NCBI GenBank assembly: GCA_023853785.1
Contig: JAJIRX010000783.1
Location: 124,001 to 188,000 of the forward strand
Direction of reading: 5' to 3'
Source of the DNA: Psilocybe azurescens
Lineage: Eukaryota > Basidiomycota > Agaricomycetes > Agaricales > Agrocybaceae
Length of the DNA stretch: 64,000 nt
The notes beneath the pieces are model-generated. The model was not told where the DNA came from and ran no database searches. It was given only the letters and a program-made list of their open reading frames with translations. Each line of letters opens with the position of its first letter. Position 1 is the stretch's first letter. Position numbers and translations under genes: made by a program. This document shows positions 1 through 10,352 of the stretch, piece by piece.

Positions 1-159
1 CTTCCATATGATTCGGTCATGAACGGCGGAGTACCAGAACTTATGCTAGTCTACAGCAATATTTTGGGTCATTGAGGACAAGTACACTAGTACGGTAGCA
101 TGTTTTCCCTCATTAAATTACAGCGTTCTTTCTATAGTGCTCATCGTTACTGAACCATT

Positions 160-1620
160 TTTTATTGACAGCCTTGGCCCCCTTCTCATAGGGGCTTTTA
201 TTAACTCAATTCTGTATGGAGTGACTCATTTCACGGAGAATTGGCATGCAGCATAGACTAACTTTGTTCTCCGTGCGATTTAATGTCTAGGTTTGTGCCA
301 TTCAGGTGCGCCATGATTCTGTGCGTCGACAACGAGCAGCTCAAGTTCTTGATGCTTGCGGTGTAGTGCTTTATGTACTATAGGACGTACAAGAGGTAGA
401 CCTGTCTTTGTTATCACTTCTATCTATAAATCTAACATGATTTATAGGGATCATCAATGAATTCGTTACTTTGTAGATATCATCCAAAGACGCATGACTA
501 TGTCAAACTGACTGCTCCAACAGGCTTGTATCTGTTTATTATAGAAACTTGCAATACAGCACTTGACATAGGATCAATCTTTGAGCCACTGGTGCTCAAT
601 TTTGGTGAGGCTCGCATAGGGTTTAATTTATATATTGCTCATTCAAATGCTACCAGATGACCCAATTGCTTACACCAAAGTGCCTACCAGTAAGCAAAGT
701 CTCCTTGACCCTCTCCTTGGTGTAAAATCATCAAAATTCTTGATATCTGAAAGTAATGATACCTGGTAAGCGAGCGTCTCTACAGTCGTCCTACATACGC
801 TAAGAATTCGTAATATCATAGAAGTCTTCATGACTGTGAGTACCGAAGACCCTACCATCACCATGTTCTGATGCCGGCGGCCCAGGTTCTACTCTCTACT
901 CCCATACAATTATTTCAGTACGTTGCTTTGAAGACTCCATTACGCATACGGCTTAAGCGCCGGTGCGAGAAATTAAAGTGGGAATCTGATGTCTTTTTTC
1001 TCGCAGTCGGGGGTGCAGCAGTCTCTGTTCTGACGAACTTTATACGCGAACGAGCCAAGCTGACTAGAGTGGAGCCTGCGCTTATCATGTGGTTGGGTAG
1101 CCCGGCTATTGCAGATGTTCTTATAACGCTGTCTTTGTCCTTGTCTCTGGGATGGTGCCCATTTCATATTCGTAGAGGGAAAAATGGATAATCGACTACC
1201 TATACACAGTTTAAATGTATAACTGGAATCAAAGCGACCGACGACCGAATAACGAGGATCATTATATGTATGTTTCCTCTATCCTACCTTTTGACTATCG
1301 CAATTGACACGCTTCGAAACGTATTCCAGTCACCATATAAACAGGAATCATAACCACCATTTTCGCTCTTGCAGATTTCATTGTGTTTCTCACCCTTCCA
1401 GTACGCTTGGTTCAGTTCTCCGAAGTGTATCTACCTCTATTTAAAGTACTTTCCCTCCAATCCACCAACATAAACTTTGTGTTTGACTATACACTGTGCA
1501 AACTCTACACCAACTCGCTGCTGTCTACGTGGTGTCAACATGACCATCATCTAGCCGCATATGTACTGTCTCTGATTGTTAGTCTCATTCATTCAGTTTA
1601 AATAGTCGCGATCCTCGAGT
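160..1620 (+). pseudogene. Decayed DUF6534-type membrane protein gene
   Basis: Blocks typical of the agaricomycete DUF6534 seven-helix family appear in the right order, interrupted by introns and lesions. LGPLLIGALINSILYGV is near 172-225. KLTAPTGLYLFIIET and PLVLNFG are near 507-605. A block like LPDDPIA is near 649, and VLLSTPIQLF near 885-915. The family's WL.S.A.ADVLI helix reads ALIMWLGSPAIADVLITLSL at 1078-1137. TGIITTIFALADFIVFLTLP follows at about 1341-1400, and FVFDYTLCKLYTNSLLST at about 1473-1530. Before TGIITT the family usually has Gln, but here the codon is TAA (1338-1340). Other joins also lack workable splice sites. The family is of unknown function, with a membrane role inferred. 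The family call is fairly firm; whether the gene is dead is an inference, because one nonsense base could be an error. Confidence 0.6.
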
Positions 1621-2369
1621 GCACGCTGGTACCTCCGAGGCACCAAGTCACTACAATAGTAGTGAAGCTACTGTCGTCTTCGGTCGACTGACACAGCATG
1701 CGGCGAGTCCCAAGGTGATTATAACACGATAATCTCTTTCCTCGATTTCTTTTCAGAGACTGATTGACTTCTTCAGCTCACTCTTGGCAGGCCTTCAGAT
1801 GGCCATGAACACAAGAATAGTGTAAGTGCATGTCCTCTGAGTCCGGTGATATAACCCATCTCAGAGCCTTTGTTCCAATACGCCACGTATAGAGGCAAGA
1901 GGTGATAGAACTTGACACACGAAATCGGCATCATGGTAAGGGAAAGTCAGAGCTTGCAGTCCATGTCCACAAGGTAGTAGATAGCACGCTGGTGTATATA
2001 TCTGACGCTTCACTCCAGTGTGTTTATTCGTGCATTTGAAACAAGGCCTTTCTTCCTTCTTGATACGCAAGCAGAGATCATCTTCATAAGGATGAGGAGC
2101 AGATCTCATACCTGCCGCAAGGGAGAAGCGAATGTTTTTAGTAGTTTCGACTCTCGTGGTGGTTAATTGCAAACCGGAGGTTTCGACAAACCCATGAATC
2201 GCTGTTTAGAATAGCTTCGTCTTACTCTCTCTGCCCCGTTCCTTGCACATATCTCAAACTCGATTTGAGCTGAACACATTCGAGCCGCAGGAGAGGATGG
2301 ATGAGGTTAGTAATATCGCTCATCGTTGATTTGGCAGCAAGCACATCAATGTCTTGATTAGCTGTCGTA
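1621..2369. other. Intergenic stretch, no supported gene
   Basis: No recognisable protein was found. On the minus strand, 1861-2172 stays open for 103 codons with a cysteine-rich segment (CFKC, then CYLLPCGHG), but it begins at a non-ATG codon, has no match I recognise and no clear introns. It is probably a chance frame or a decayed fragment. Confidence 0.3.
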
Positions 2370-3365
2370 TTAATTAGCAATATTTTTTGGGAAAGACACG
2401 GTGTACGCGTCGGCTGGCCGACAAGTTACAATAACTCGCCAGCCATTCTTTCGGAGTACCCAAGCCAGCATTGAGAATCTAGGCAGGTGGTGTAGCAGAC
2501 TCCGTTGAAGGAGAAGCAGAGGCTGGAATGGCGGATAAGTCGACTTCTTTTGCGGTTTCGTGGGCAGGTGGGGGAGGGGGATGAGGAGGTTGCCAAGACG
2601 GGGAAGCGATGAGCGGGTGATGAATTCCATTTGGGTGGGGAGTTTCGCTGCTGCTAGACGGAGGACTAGACAGGGTAGGGTCATGTATTTTTTAGAAGTG
2701 ATTAAAGTAAGGAAAGTGGAGAAGGAGGCGTACCGTCTCGGGCGAGTTCTTCACGAATGGGAACGCCACCTATTTCAAAGATGACACGTCCTGTTGGTAC
2801 ACTATGGAAGTAATGTTTATTAGTGTGTGCGTTACGTGGATAGGCCTCAAAGATACTCACCGAGTGGCCCAGAACTCGAAAGTACCCTTTCCTTTACCCA
2901 TACGAGTTTCATTACCCTAGTACGGTACAGAAAGCATTCCATAAGATACATTGGGCCAAGAAAGGCAGAACCGAACGTCAACGCACCTTGATGCAAACAG
3001 GGATATCGGGGAATACTCTGAGGTACACTTTGCTGCCTTTCAAAATCTTTAATTTCTTGATGATGACCTCCTGGGCGGTGGAGAGCTGCTTAGCGCTGAG
3101 GCGTGCGCCATTGCCTTTGATGCGGATGCCCCAGTCTCCATAGGCGAGGGTTGTGCCCTTAGTCGACCCGCCAAGGGGGATTGGGATGCGGCCTTTGTGA
3201 CGCTTGGGGTGTTTGACCTGCTTGGGAGCGAGGACGGTGCGGCCACGGGTGAAGATGCTGAGCGGCGAGAGGGTGGTTGTGAGGATGTGCTGGGTCGCGA
3301 GGGGCGAGGGCACGACGCGGGACAGCCCACCCAGCGCACGTCGGGAGAGGGAGGAGAGAAAACAT
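2370..3365 (-). CDS. MRPL16: Mitochondrial large-subunit ribosomal protein uL16m
   Basis: Encodes the mitochondrial form of bacterial L16, which sits near the A site and 5S-equivalent region of the large subunit. Exon 1 runs down to 2987 and gives the L16 core: KRHKGRIPIP, GTTLAYGDWGI, ARLSAKQL, VYLRVFPDIPVCIK. Exon 2 (2916-2861) gives GNETRMGKGKGTFEFWATR. Exon 3 (2801-2734) gives VPTGRVIFEIGG. Exon 4 (from 2665) gives RLAAAKLPTQMEFI. Introns 2986-2917, 2860-2802 and 2733-2666 all have GT..AG ends and join in frame. The only nearby ATG (3365, MFSLL) is one base out of frame with exon 1. Dropping one C from the CCC run near 3343 would join MFSLLPL to RRALGGLSR, as an N-terminal mitochondrial presequence. 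The C-terminal tail is also ambiguous: the listed frame stops at 2370, while one extra C near 2590 gives a Pro/Ala/Ser tail ending at 2479. Confidence 0.88.
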
Positions 3366-3540
3366 GACGATTATGTAAGACTCGTTCAGAGGGTCACTTG
3401 TGTCTCGTCACGCTGGCTGGCCGCACTACACAACCACTTGTATTGTGGGCCGAGGCTTTGCCCGGCATTACGAGTCCTTTTTATTTTTACACTGTATTCT
3501 TTGAGTCTTGGCATTGGCAATTATAGTATTTGTACCAGAA
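3366..3540. other. Upstream region of the uL16m gene
   Basis: Presumed promoter region of the minus-strand MRPL16 gene. No clear TATA or CCAAT element was seen. It merges into the AT-rich island. Confidence 0.3.
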
Positions 3541-6500
3541 CCTAAAGAAAAATATATTATATAATTGTTATTTCTTATATTATCAATGGTACTAAATTGT
3601 TGAATCCACCTCTGTCAGCCTTAGATCCAAACAGAACATCAAACTTACCTAAAAGGGAATAAGTCAAATGGTCAAATGAGAAGTTGAACAGCAGACAGTC
3701 ATAGGTGTGTCCAAAGAATGTGCTTAGTTTGGTGGGATATATTTTATGAACTATACATCTTAACAAAAGGGAAAAATTAGTAAGTGGGGAATAAGTTAGA
3801 GAGGAATTAGCAAAAGTGATGTAAGTAATTGATGCATGCAAGTGAAAGAGTTGAACTCTGAATCACACAGAGAACACAATTCAGAGTGCATGCAAAGCTT
3901 ATCAGATGGGCTCATGAACTACCATTGTGAATAAAAAGAATTGAATTCTTGAGTAAATTTAAGTGATTTCTTCTTTTTCTCCACCAATAACTCTTTGTTA
4001 CAATACTACTTGCTTCAATTTCAAACAGCTCTATACACTTTCATGTGTTCTACTGAGCAAGAGAATTCTCAGACTAAAGATAAGAGTTCTATTAAACATT
4101 GGCTCAGTTTTTGCAGCATTGGCTGCTTCTTTATTGCAATATCTGGAGAATTTTAAAACATTTTGAACTTCAGGTTAGTAGAGTTTTTCAATATATTCCT
4201 ACCACACTGACAGGCAGCCAATGCATCCTCATACACACCACATTTTCTGTTGACACTATTGCTGTCTCTTTCTGTATTTTTGGCTCCATCACTATAGCAG
4301 TCATTGACTTAGAAAAGAAACAGACTGGTTATTGATTGTATTTGTCCTTGGCAAATGGTATCCTTAGTAGAGACATAACACATTAAAGGTACAGATCACA
4401 GCAATAGGACTATACAGATTTCAAAATATGCTGAAACACTAACAAATATTCTTGTTAGGCACAACCAAACATTACAGAAAGAAATAGTCTACTTGCCAAA
4501 ATGTCTATTCAATTATTGGAGTGAACAATATATCAAAGTCCAAAGAACAGAAAAAAAAGGGATACAAAACAGGTACAAGATACTACAGAATATAAAAATA
4601 TAGTCAAATACTGAGAACATAATATCAAGTTTGAATACACCAAGTTTCATTGTTCACAGTAAGGAAGAGGTTAAAAAGAAGAAAAGCAAAGGTGTCATAT
4701 AATATAGCAACATATACATGACAGAATCACAAACAATACAAACATCAAGACAACAACCACAGTCCATGGACCCCAGCTATGACTTGATAGAGGCCAAGGC
4801 CACATTGGAGCAGGTGCACACAGATGCACAGCACAATGTGAAAGAATCAACTGCAATGTCAGAATTCAATGTAAGTTTGTGCTATTATATTAGCAAAAAC
4901 ATTATCCACTAGCTGAAGACATTGTTGACAGGATGACAACTACCACATGGTGTTTGTCAAGCAACTGCATTCATGGCATGTAACAAGAAAACCAAAAATG
5001 ATAAAAAAGATACTCACCACATAACAGCATGAAACATGTCAAACCAGTGGCATTTAAGACTGGAGACATAGTATGGGTCACTATGTCCTTTGTAGCATAT
5101 GTGAACAAGGACAATACTGCATCAATAAATATTGTGCTGAAGGCATTGACATTGATAGAAGAGAAGGTAGGCAACTTCTATGGCCTCACATTGAAACAAA
5201 TTGTATTGCTATACAATGATATCAAAATAAATCCAATCAGAAACATGAAGCAGACTCACTGAAGGCAATGCAGAAGATCATCATCATCAAAAGAAAGAGA
5301 GTATTTGATGAAGAGAAGAACATGTACCACAGCATGGAACACATGTTCATCAGCAGCTGAACAGTGCCCATATAGGTAACACATGTCAACTATTACAATC
5401 AACATTACATATTTGACATGTAGCACTACATATAATTTAATGTGCATATAACACTATTGTTATAGTATATTTGCATTCTGTAGATCCCTTTGCCCTCATT
5501 CCAAAATTCCAGCTCAAGACTGTTTCATTCTCTTCTCTTAAAGAACTGACAAAATCAGCAGTACAATACACATTTAGATAGTTAATTAATCCATCTAGAT
5601 AGTGGACACTTTCTTTTCTTGAAACTACATGTGATTTCCTCTTTAAATATGAATAGCAAGATTGGAGAAGGAAGCAATGCCTGTTTAAGCATCTCCAATA
5701 ACTAAGCATTGCAGAGTCCACTTAGAATAAAACAAGCATCAGTCCTTGGCCAGATCTGAGATAACAAACTAGTAGTGTAGAACTTTACAGAATATGCTTG
5801 ACAGTTATAGAAATACTTTCCTGTATTTAAGAGAGTTCAAATGAGGCCAGAAGAATCTTAACTCATTTTACTACCCATTCTTTGTGTGAACTTTCACAAG
5901 ATATTCATTAAACTTGAACTCATTAAAGTCTCAGGCTTCTGAACTGCAAATTGCACAAAACATTACACTTACAGCTGAATCACCCTCTGAAGGACCACCT
6001 TTATTTTTTACTACTCAATCTATTTCATAGGTCTAGAGATACCCATGATGCTACTAGATATCTTACTTAGGATAAATTCAATCTTATCTAAGTGTTCAGA
6101 TACATCTTAAAGCATGTATTCAAGGATCAATACACCAATCATTATATAAGTCATAACAACTATAGACTTGAAATGAGACTTACAAATACTATTTTTTTGT
6201 AGACAGTAGCAGTAAATAATACTATCAATATACACAGAAGCCAGTTATACATGTAAGGACTATATGAAATTATTGACAGATGACACAAAAGACTAATAAT
6301 ATGTTGCACCAAAAACACTGCTAAACTGTAGTCAGATCAAACAGCTACTTGGCATTCAAAAAGTGACTGAGCACCATGTGATTTTATATTCACAATGGAT
6401 ATTCATGTTAAGACTATTTTAAAAACAAAGGATGGTCATATACCTTTCTAAATTTGCTGAAGCACTCATGTATATATATTCTTTATTATCTATAATTTTT

Positions 6501-7085
6501 GAAGTTCTACATTTCCTTGTTCACTCAAAATTGTGAGTGAACAAACATGTCAATGAAGAGTTTTAATATGTATGTCATGCAGTGCTCAGTCACTTTTTGG
6601 AATGCTGAGTAAGGATATACACTATGTAGGACTGCATATCAACACCAACAAGAGTATAAAACTGTAGAAAGACATGCAGGAAAATAAGCAGACATATCCC
6701 AAGGGCAATGGGGAGACAACAATGATGGGGAAGAAAAGAGAAAGAAAGAAATAGATTTCCCTCATGTGTCTGTATAGCCCCATGCTGCAAAAAATTTGGA
6801 GTCAACCAAGCGACTACAATCACCAAGTGCAATACAATCCATAAAAGAAAAATGTTTGAGTCTAAGGCTATATCCTGGTGCCACCAATAGAAGCGGAAAT
6901 AACTGAGCGGCCAAATATGACCGGATTTAAATGTAAATATCACATGAAAACATTAACTAAAGAGGAAATACTTTTGGGCCTTCTATCCCCTTTGATCTCC
7001 CAATCAATCAATTTGTCAACATCAGCCAATCAGCGATTATAACACATGCCGCAAAAAAAAATAATATATTATTATTTATCGTTAT
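3541..7085. other. AT-rich island with decayed coding fragments
   Basis: Base composition changes sharply here: the stretch is visibly AT-rich, in contrast to the GC-richer genes on both sides. Only short broken frames occur. The clearest is 5029-5262 on the plus strand, where FKTGDIVWVTMSFVAY followed by KALTLIEE resembles a hypothetical segment often seen in repeated agaric sequences (pattern GDIVE.Q.SF, then LR.ITL). That likeness is from memory only. 3575-3841 (minus) and 4718-4912 (plus) are other short open pieces. The best reading is an old inserted, repeat-derived segment that has drifted to high AT. No terminal repeats of the whole block or target duplication were found by eye. Confidence 0.45.
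6352..6605. repeat. 23-24 bp inverted repeat pair inside the AT-rich island
   Basis: The left arm (6352-6374) reads GCATTCAAAAAGTGACTGAG followed by CAC. The right arm (6582-6605), reverse-complemented, is the same apart from one extra C after GCATTC. The arms enclose about 207 bp that also hold a smaller inverted repeat, TCACTC..GAGTGA, near 6520-6540. The layout suggests a small non-autonomous transposon (MITE-like) or a hairpin. No convincing target-site duplication flanks it. Confidence 0.5.
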
Positions 7086-7287
7086 CATATCATATCGGTC
7101 GGTCGGAAGTAAGCAGCTGAAAATGCCACTTTTGAGTAACACGTGCTTAATGTTACAAGGTCACATCACGTTATAAAATAAATCACGTTATCGAAGATAG
7201 ATTTTGTGACAACAGCAGGGGTCCCTGGTTAAAGAACGAGTCTATTACTACGTAATAGGACTCGTAACCACCACCACCACTCACTCC

Positions 7288-9900
7288 ATGAGCAGCGGTG
7301 ATAGAAAACGTGCATTTGAGGGCACGTCTGCCGATGGAAACAGCAGTAAGAAGCTAAAAGGTCCGTCTATCACTCTTCTCGAGACATTCGTGGCTCATTT
7401 TATTCTTTATTGTAGTGATGTGAGTACTCTCCATTTTTGTTGTTGAAAGGTAAATCCCCTTCGTATTCCTAACATTGATTCTCCAACCCTTTTCTTCCTT
7501 ATTACCTAGAACAACAATGGCTCAAGCGGTGCTGCTGCCAAAGGGACCGCCGCCTCTGGAGGGGTACGTTTGTATTTGACCTGCTCAATGACTCCCAAAG
7601 CTCATGCCTTGATATTGGACAACAGGCGTCAGCGATGGAGCTCATCGCTCAAAAACGTGCAGAGATTGCTGCCAAATTAGCTGCAATGAACAAGAAGGCC
7701 CCCGCGCCTGCGGCAGCCTCATCATCTACGCCCCGCCCCTCAGTGGGACTCGCTGCCCCAGTCCCGAAAGTCCCCATCGTCCCTGCATCTCTCCCCCTCC
7801 AAGGTCGTGTACAATGCCACACCGTCGCCTAGTATATCTAGTGGGCCAACTCCGGCGTCGGGCTCGGGTGCTGGTACACCTGCTATCTCGGACGATTTGT
7901 TTCGTAAAGTGGCGGAAGCGAAACGACGCGTGGCGGATGCTCAGAGTAAGCTTGCGATCAAGGACAATCCGTACATGGTAAGCTATCTATCCCACCTTCC
8001 CCTTCCATCTTGCCATCCTTCCAGCCCTTAAAGTATATCATGAACGCCTCTTGCTTCTTTTTCGTCCAATCATAAATAATTTTTCTAACATCAATTTATT
8101 TTCAGTCTCTCGCACAGTCCACCAAACGTAACAAAACCAACACGCCTCAAGAGCAGACCCAACAAGGCGCCGGGCTCAAAATGGCCGCCCATCCTCTCCT
8201 CCCTCGACACAACCCCGACAGTCCCACAGTCCAAAAAAAGACAGGTACAAGCCCATGCAGCCCAAATTCGCGTCCATCAAAGCGAACACGCGGAACCAGC
8301 CCTCTCCCACCCCCGCGTCGGTCGCTCCGAGCATCGTCCCCAGCCCCGCCGCCGCCAACCCGTACAGCGCGGGCGCCGCCAGTGGGAGCAACAAAGACGC
8401 AGGTGCGTTCGAGGGCGCGCCGAGGGAGCGGGCGGGACGAAAGTTCCACTTCAATCCGAAGGGCAAGTACGTGGCGCTGGGGAACCAGATGCGGCAGGAG
8501 AACCAGCTGGAGGCGCTGAAGCAGCGGATTGCGGAGAGCGCGAGGAAGGCTGGGTTGGATGGAGATATGGGTATTGAGAAAACGATCAAGGTGTGAATAT
8601 TTTTATGATTCGTGGGGATGTGCACGGTCCTGATGATTTTGTTGCTGGTTATGATAGAGAGCTCCACCGCCGGAATCGGAGTGGTGGGACGCGGCGCTGT
8701 TGCCGAACAAGTCGTACAACGACATTGACACGTTCGGGATCGAGAAGTTGAACATCCGCACGCCGGATTCGCCTGTGACGATTTACATTCAGCATCCTAT
8801 ACCCATCCCTGCTCCTGATGAGAAGAACAAAGTCGAATTGAAGCCGATGATGTTGACTAAGAAGGTTTGTTTGTACATAAAGTTGCTCGATATATTTGCA
8901 ATTTCTGACATTGTTGTTTTGGGATTTTAGGAGCAGAAGAAGATGAGGAAGTTGCGTCGCAAACAGGAGCTACAGGATAAAAGGGACAGGATTCGGATGG
9001 GTCTTTTACCCCCGACCCTCCTAAAGGTATATCTTTAAATTTAAATTTTTACCTGTTTAACATAACATAACTGTACCTTTCCCCCTTTCCTTCAACCACA
9101 GTGCGACTGGCCAACCTGATGAAAGTGCTTACCACGGATGCCATTCAGGATCCAACGCGTGTAGAAGCGAGAGTGAGGAGGGAAGTCGCCATGAGGAGGC
9201 ATACACATGAGAAGATGAATGCCGAGAGGAAACTAACGGATGAGCAGAGAAGGGAGAAGAACGAGACGAAGAAAGCCGAAGAGGACAGAAGAGGCATCGT
9301 CGGTCTCGTCTTCAAGTGTGTCTTTTCTCTATTCGATATTTATCACATAATCTCACGTAATCCCTATGCAGAATCAACAACCTCTCGGACCCGTCGCATC
9401 AATTCAAAGTGCGCAAAAACGCAGACCAGCTGAACCTCACCGGCGTGTGTGTGTTCAACCCCTCGTTCAACCTCGTGTACGTCGAGGGCGCGGCGAAGTA
9501 CATTAGGAACTACAAGCGCCTGATGACGCAGCGCATCAAGTGGACTGAACGTGCTGGGCCGAAGAGGGCGGCGCTGCGGAGGATGTTGAGCTGGAGAACC
9601 CGGATTCTGATGCGGAGGGGGACGGTGTTGCGAACGCTGCTGATGGTGCGGGTGCGAATGCGGCGGCGGCGGGAGGAAGTGGAAGTGGGGAAGGGGGAAG
9701 GGGATGCAGCGTCGAAGTCGCTGGAGGATAACAAGTGCTATTTGATCTGGGAGGGTGCGTTGAGGGACAGGGAGTTCAGCTCGTTCAAGGCGAGGAGCTG
9801 TCCGACGGATCGGGAGGCGAGAGAGATGCTTGGAGAGAGGATGAAGGGATATTGGGACGTTGCGAAGAATTGGAAGGCGGAGGAGGAGGATTTATTCTGA
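7288..9900 (+). CDS. PRP3: U4/U6 snRNP splicing factor PRP3
   Basis: Prp3 binds U4/U6 snRNA in the tri-snRNP of the spliceosome. The start at 7288 opens MSSGDRKRAFEG. Low-complexity N-terminal parts follow (ELIAQKRAEIAAKLAAM; KVAEAKRRVADAQSKLA). Then come YKPMQPKFASIKANTR, GRKFHFNPKGKYVALGNQ, PESEWWDAALLPNKSY and, in the PRP3 domain, VRLANLMKVLTTDAIQDPTR with EARVRREVAMRRH. The C-terminal DUF1115-like part has CVFNPSFNLVYVEG, KCYLIWEG, SFKARSCPTDREA and YWDVAKNWK. Introns include 7979-8105, 8594-8657 and 8864-8930. The gene reads properly only if single bases are changed in five homopolymers: C5 at 7793-7797 (one too many), A7 at 8233-8239 (one short), C5 at 9009-9013 (one short), G3 at 9556-9558 (one short) and G5 at 9693-9697 (one too many). 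Prp3 is essential, so sequencing error is likelier than decay. The splicing of the first exons (7340-7510) is unresolved. Confidence 0.92.
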
Positions 9901-10352
9901 GGTGGGGGCTTTTTTTCTGATAACTTTGTTCCTTTTTCCTCTTTTTTTTCTCTTTTTCTTTGGTTCTTACATTTGTTTAAATTGATTCTCAAATCGTACG
10001 TTGTGTGGAACATCGGGAAACCTGGACTACCCGAATCATTCCGGAATTTTCGAAGATGAGAAGTTGTTAGTAGCAGGAAGAACTCCAGGCGTCCGTGCTG
10101 CCCGTAGTTGAGATAAAACCACATAATATTAAACAGTATTCACTGCAAGTTTCGGATTGACGCCGCTGGAGAGATTTGATTGATTGATGTTGCGGCGACT
10201 TGAATGATTGCCGCTAGCCCAATCATTTAAACTCAGAATGGTGGTTGAACGTTGACGCCTTGTTGGCGCCGGGCGCTGCAGTGCACGAACCAACCCCTTT
10301 TCTCTCTTTACTTCTTCATCACCAAGCCTTCCTCTAAGAATACAAGTGCTCA
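9901..10352. other. 3' flank of PRP3 and 5' flank of DUF6535 copy 1
   Basis: A T-rich tract (9908-9980) follows the PRP3 stop and is a plausible 3' untranslated region. From about 10052 the sequence becomes the first tandem unit. No gene was seen. Confidence 0.5.
10211..10240 (+). promoter_or_regulatory. CCAAT plus TTTAAA promoter-like block of the DUF6535 genes
   Basis: GCCCAATCATTTAAACTCAG lies about 130 bp before the start codon. Close relatives sit at the same place before copies 2 (near 13457) and 3 (near 16691) and, reversed, before copy 4 (near 56272-56295). Conservation beside a CCAAT box and an AT-rich box suggests the core promoter, but the flanks are conserved generally, so this is weak evidence. 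Confidence 0.4.

Noticed and set aside
1861..2172. Cysteine-rich minus-strand frame that could be a zinc finger
   Set aside because: Starts at a non-ATG codon, its cysteine spacing fits no zinc domain I know, and no exons join it.
7812..7838. Very short intron to explain the first PRP3 frame switch
   Set aside because: The only GT..AG pair there spans under 30 bp; a one-base run error explains the switch better. A longer alternative (GTGGGA to CTCCAAG) has a poor donor, so it was not adopted.
8147..8667. Minus-strand frames opposite PRP3
   Set aside because: Antisense to well-supported PRP3 exons, with no family likeness.
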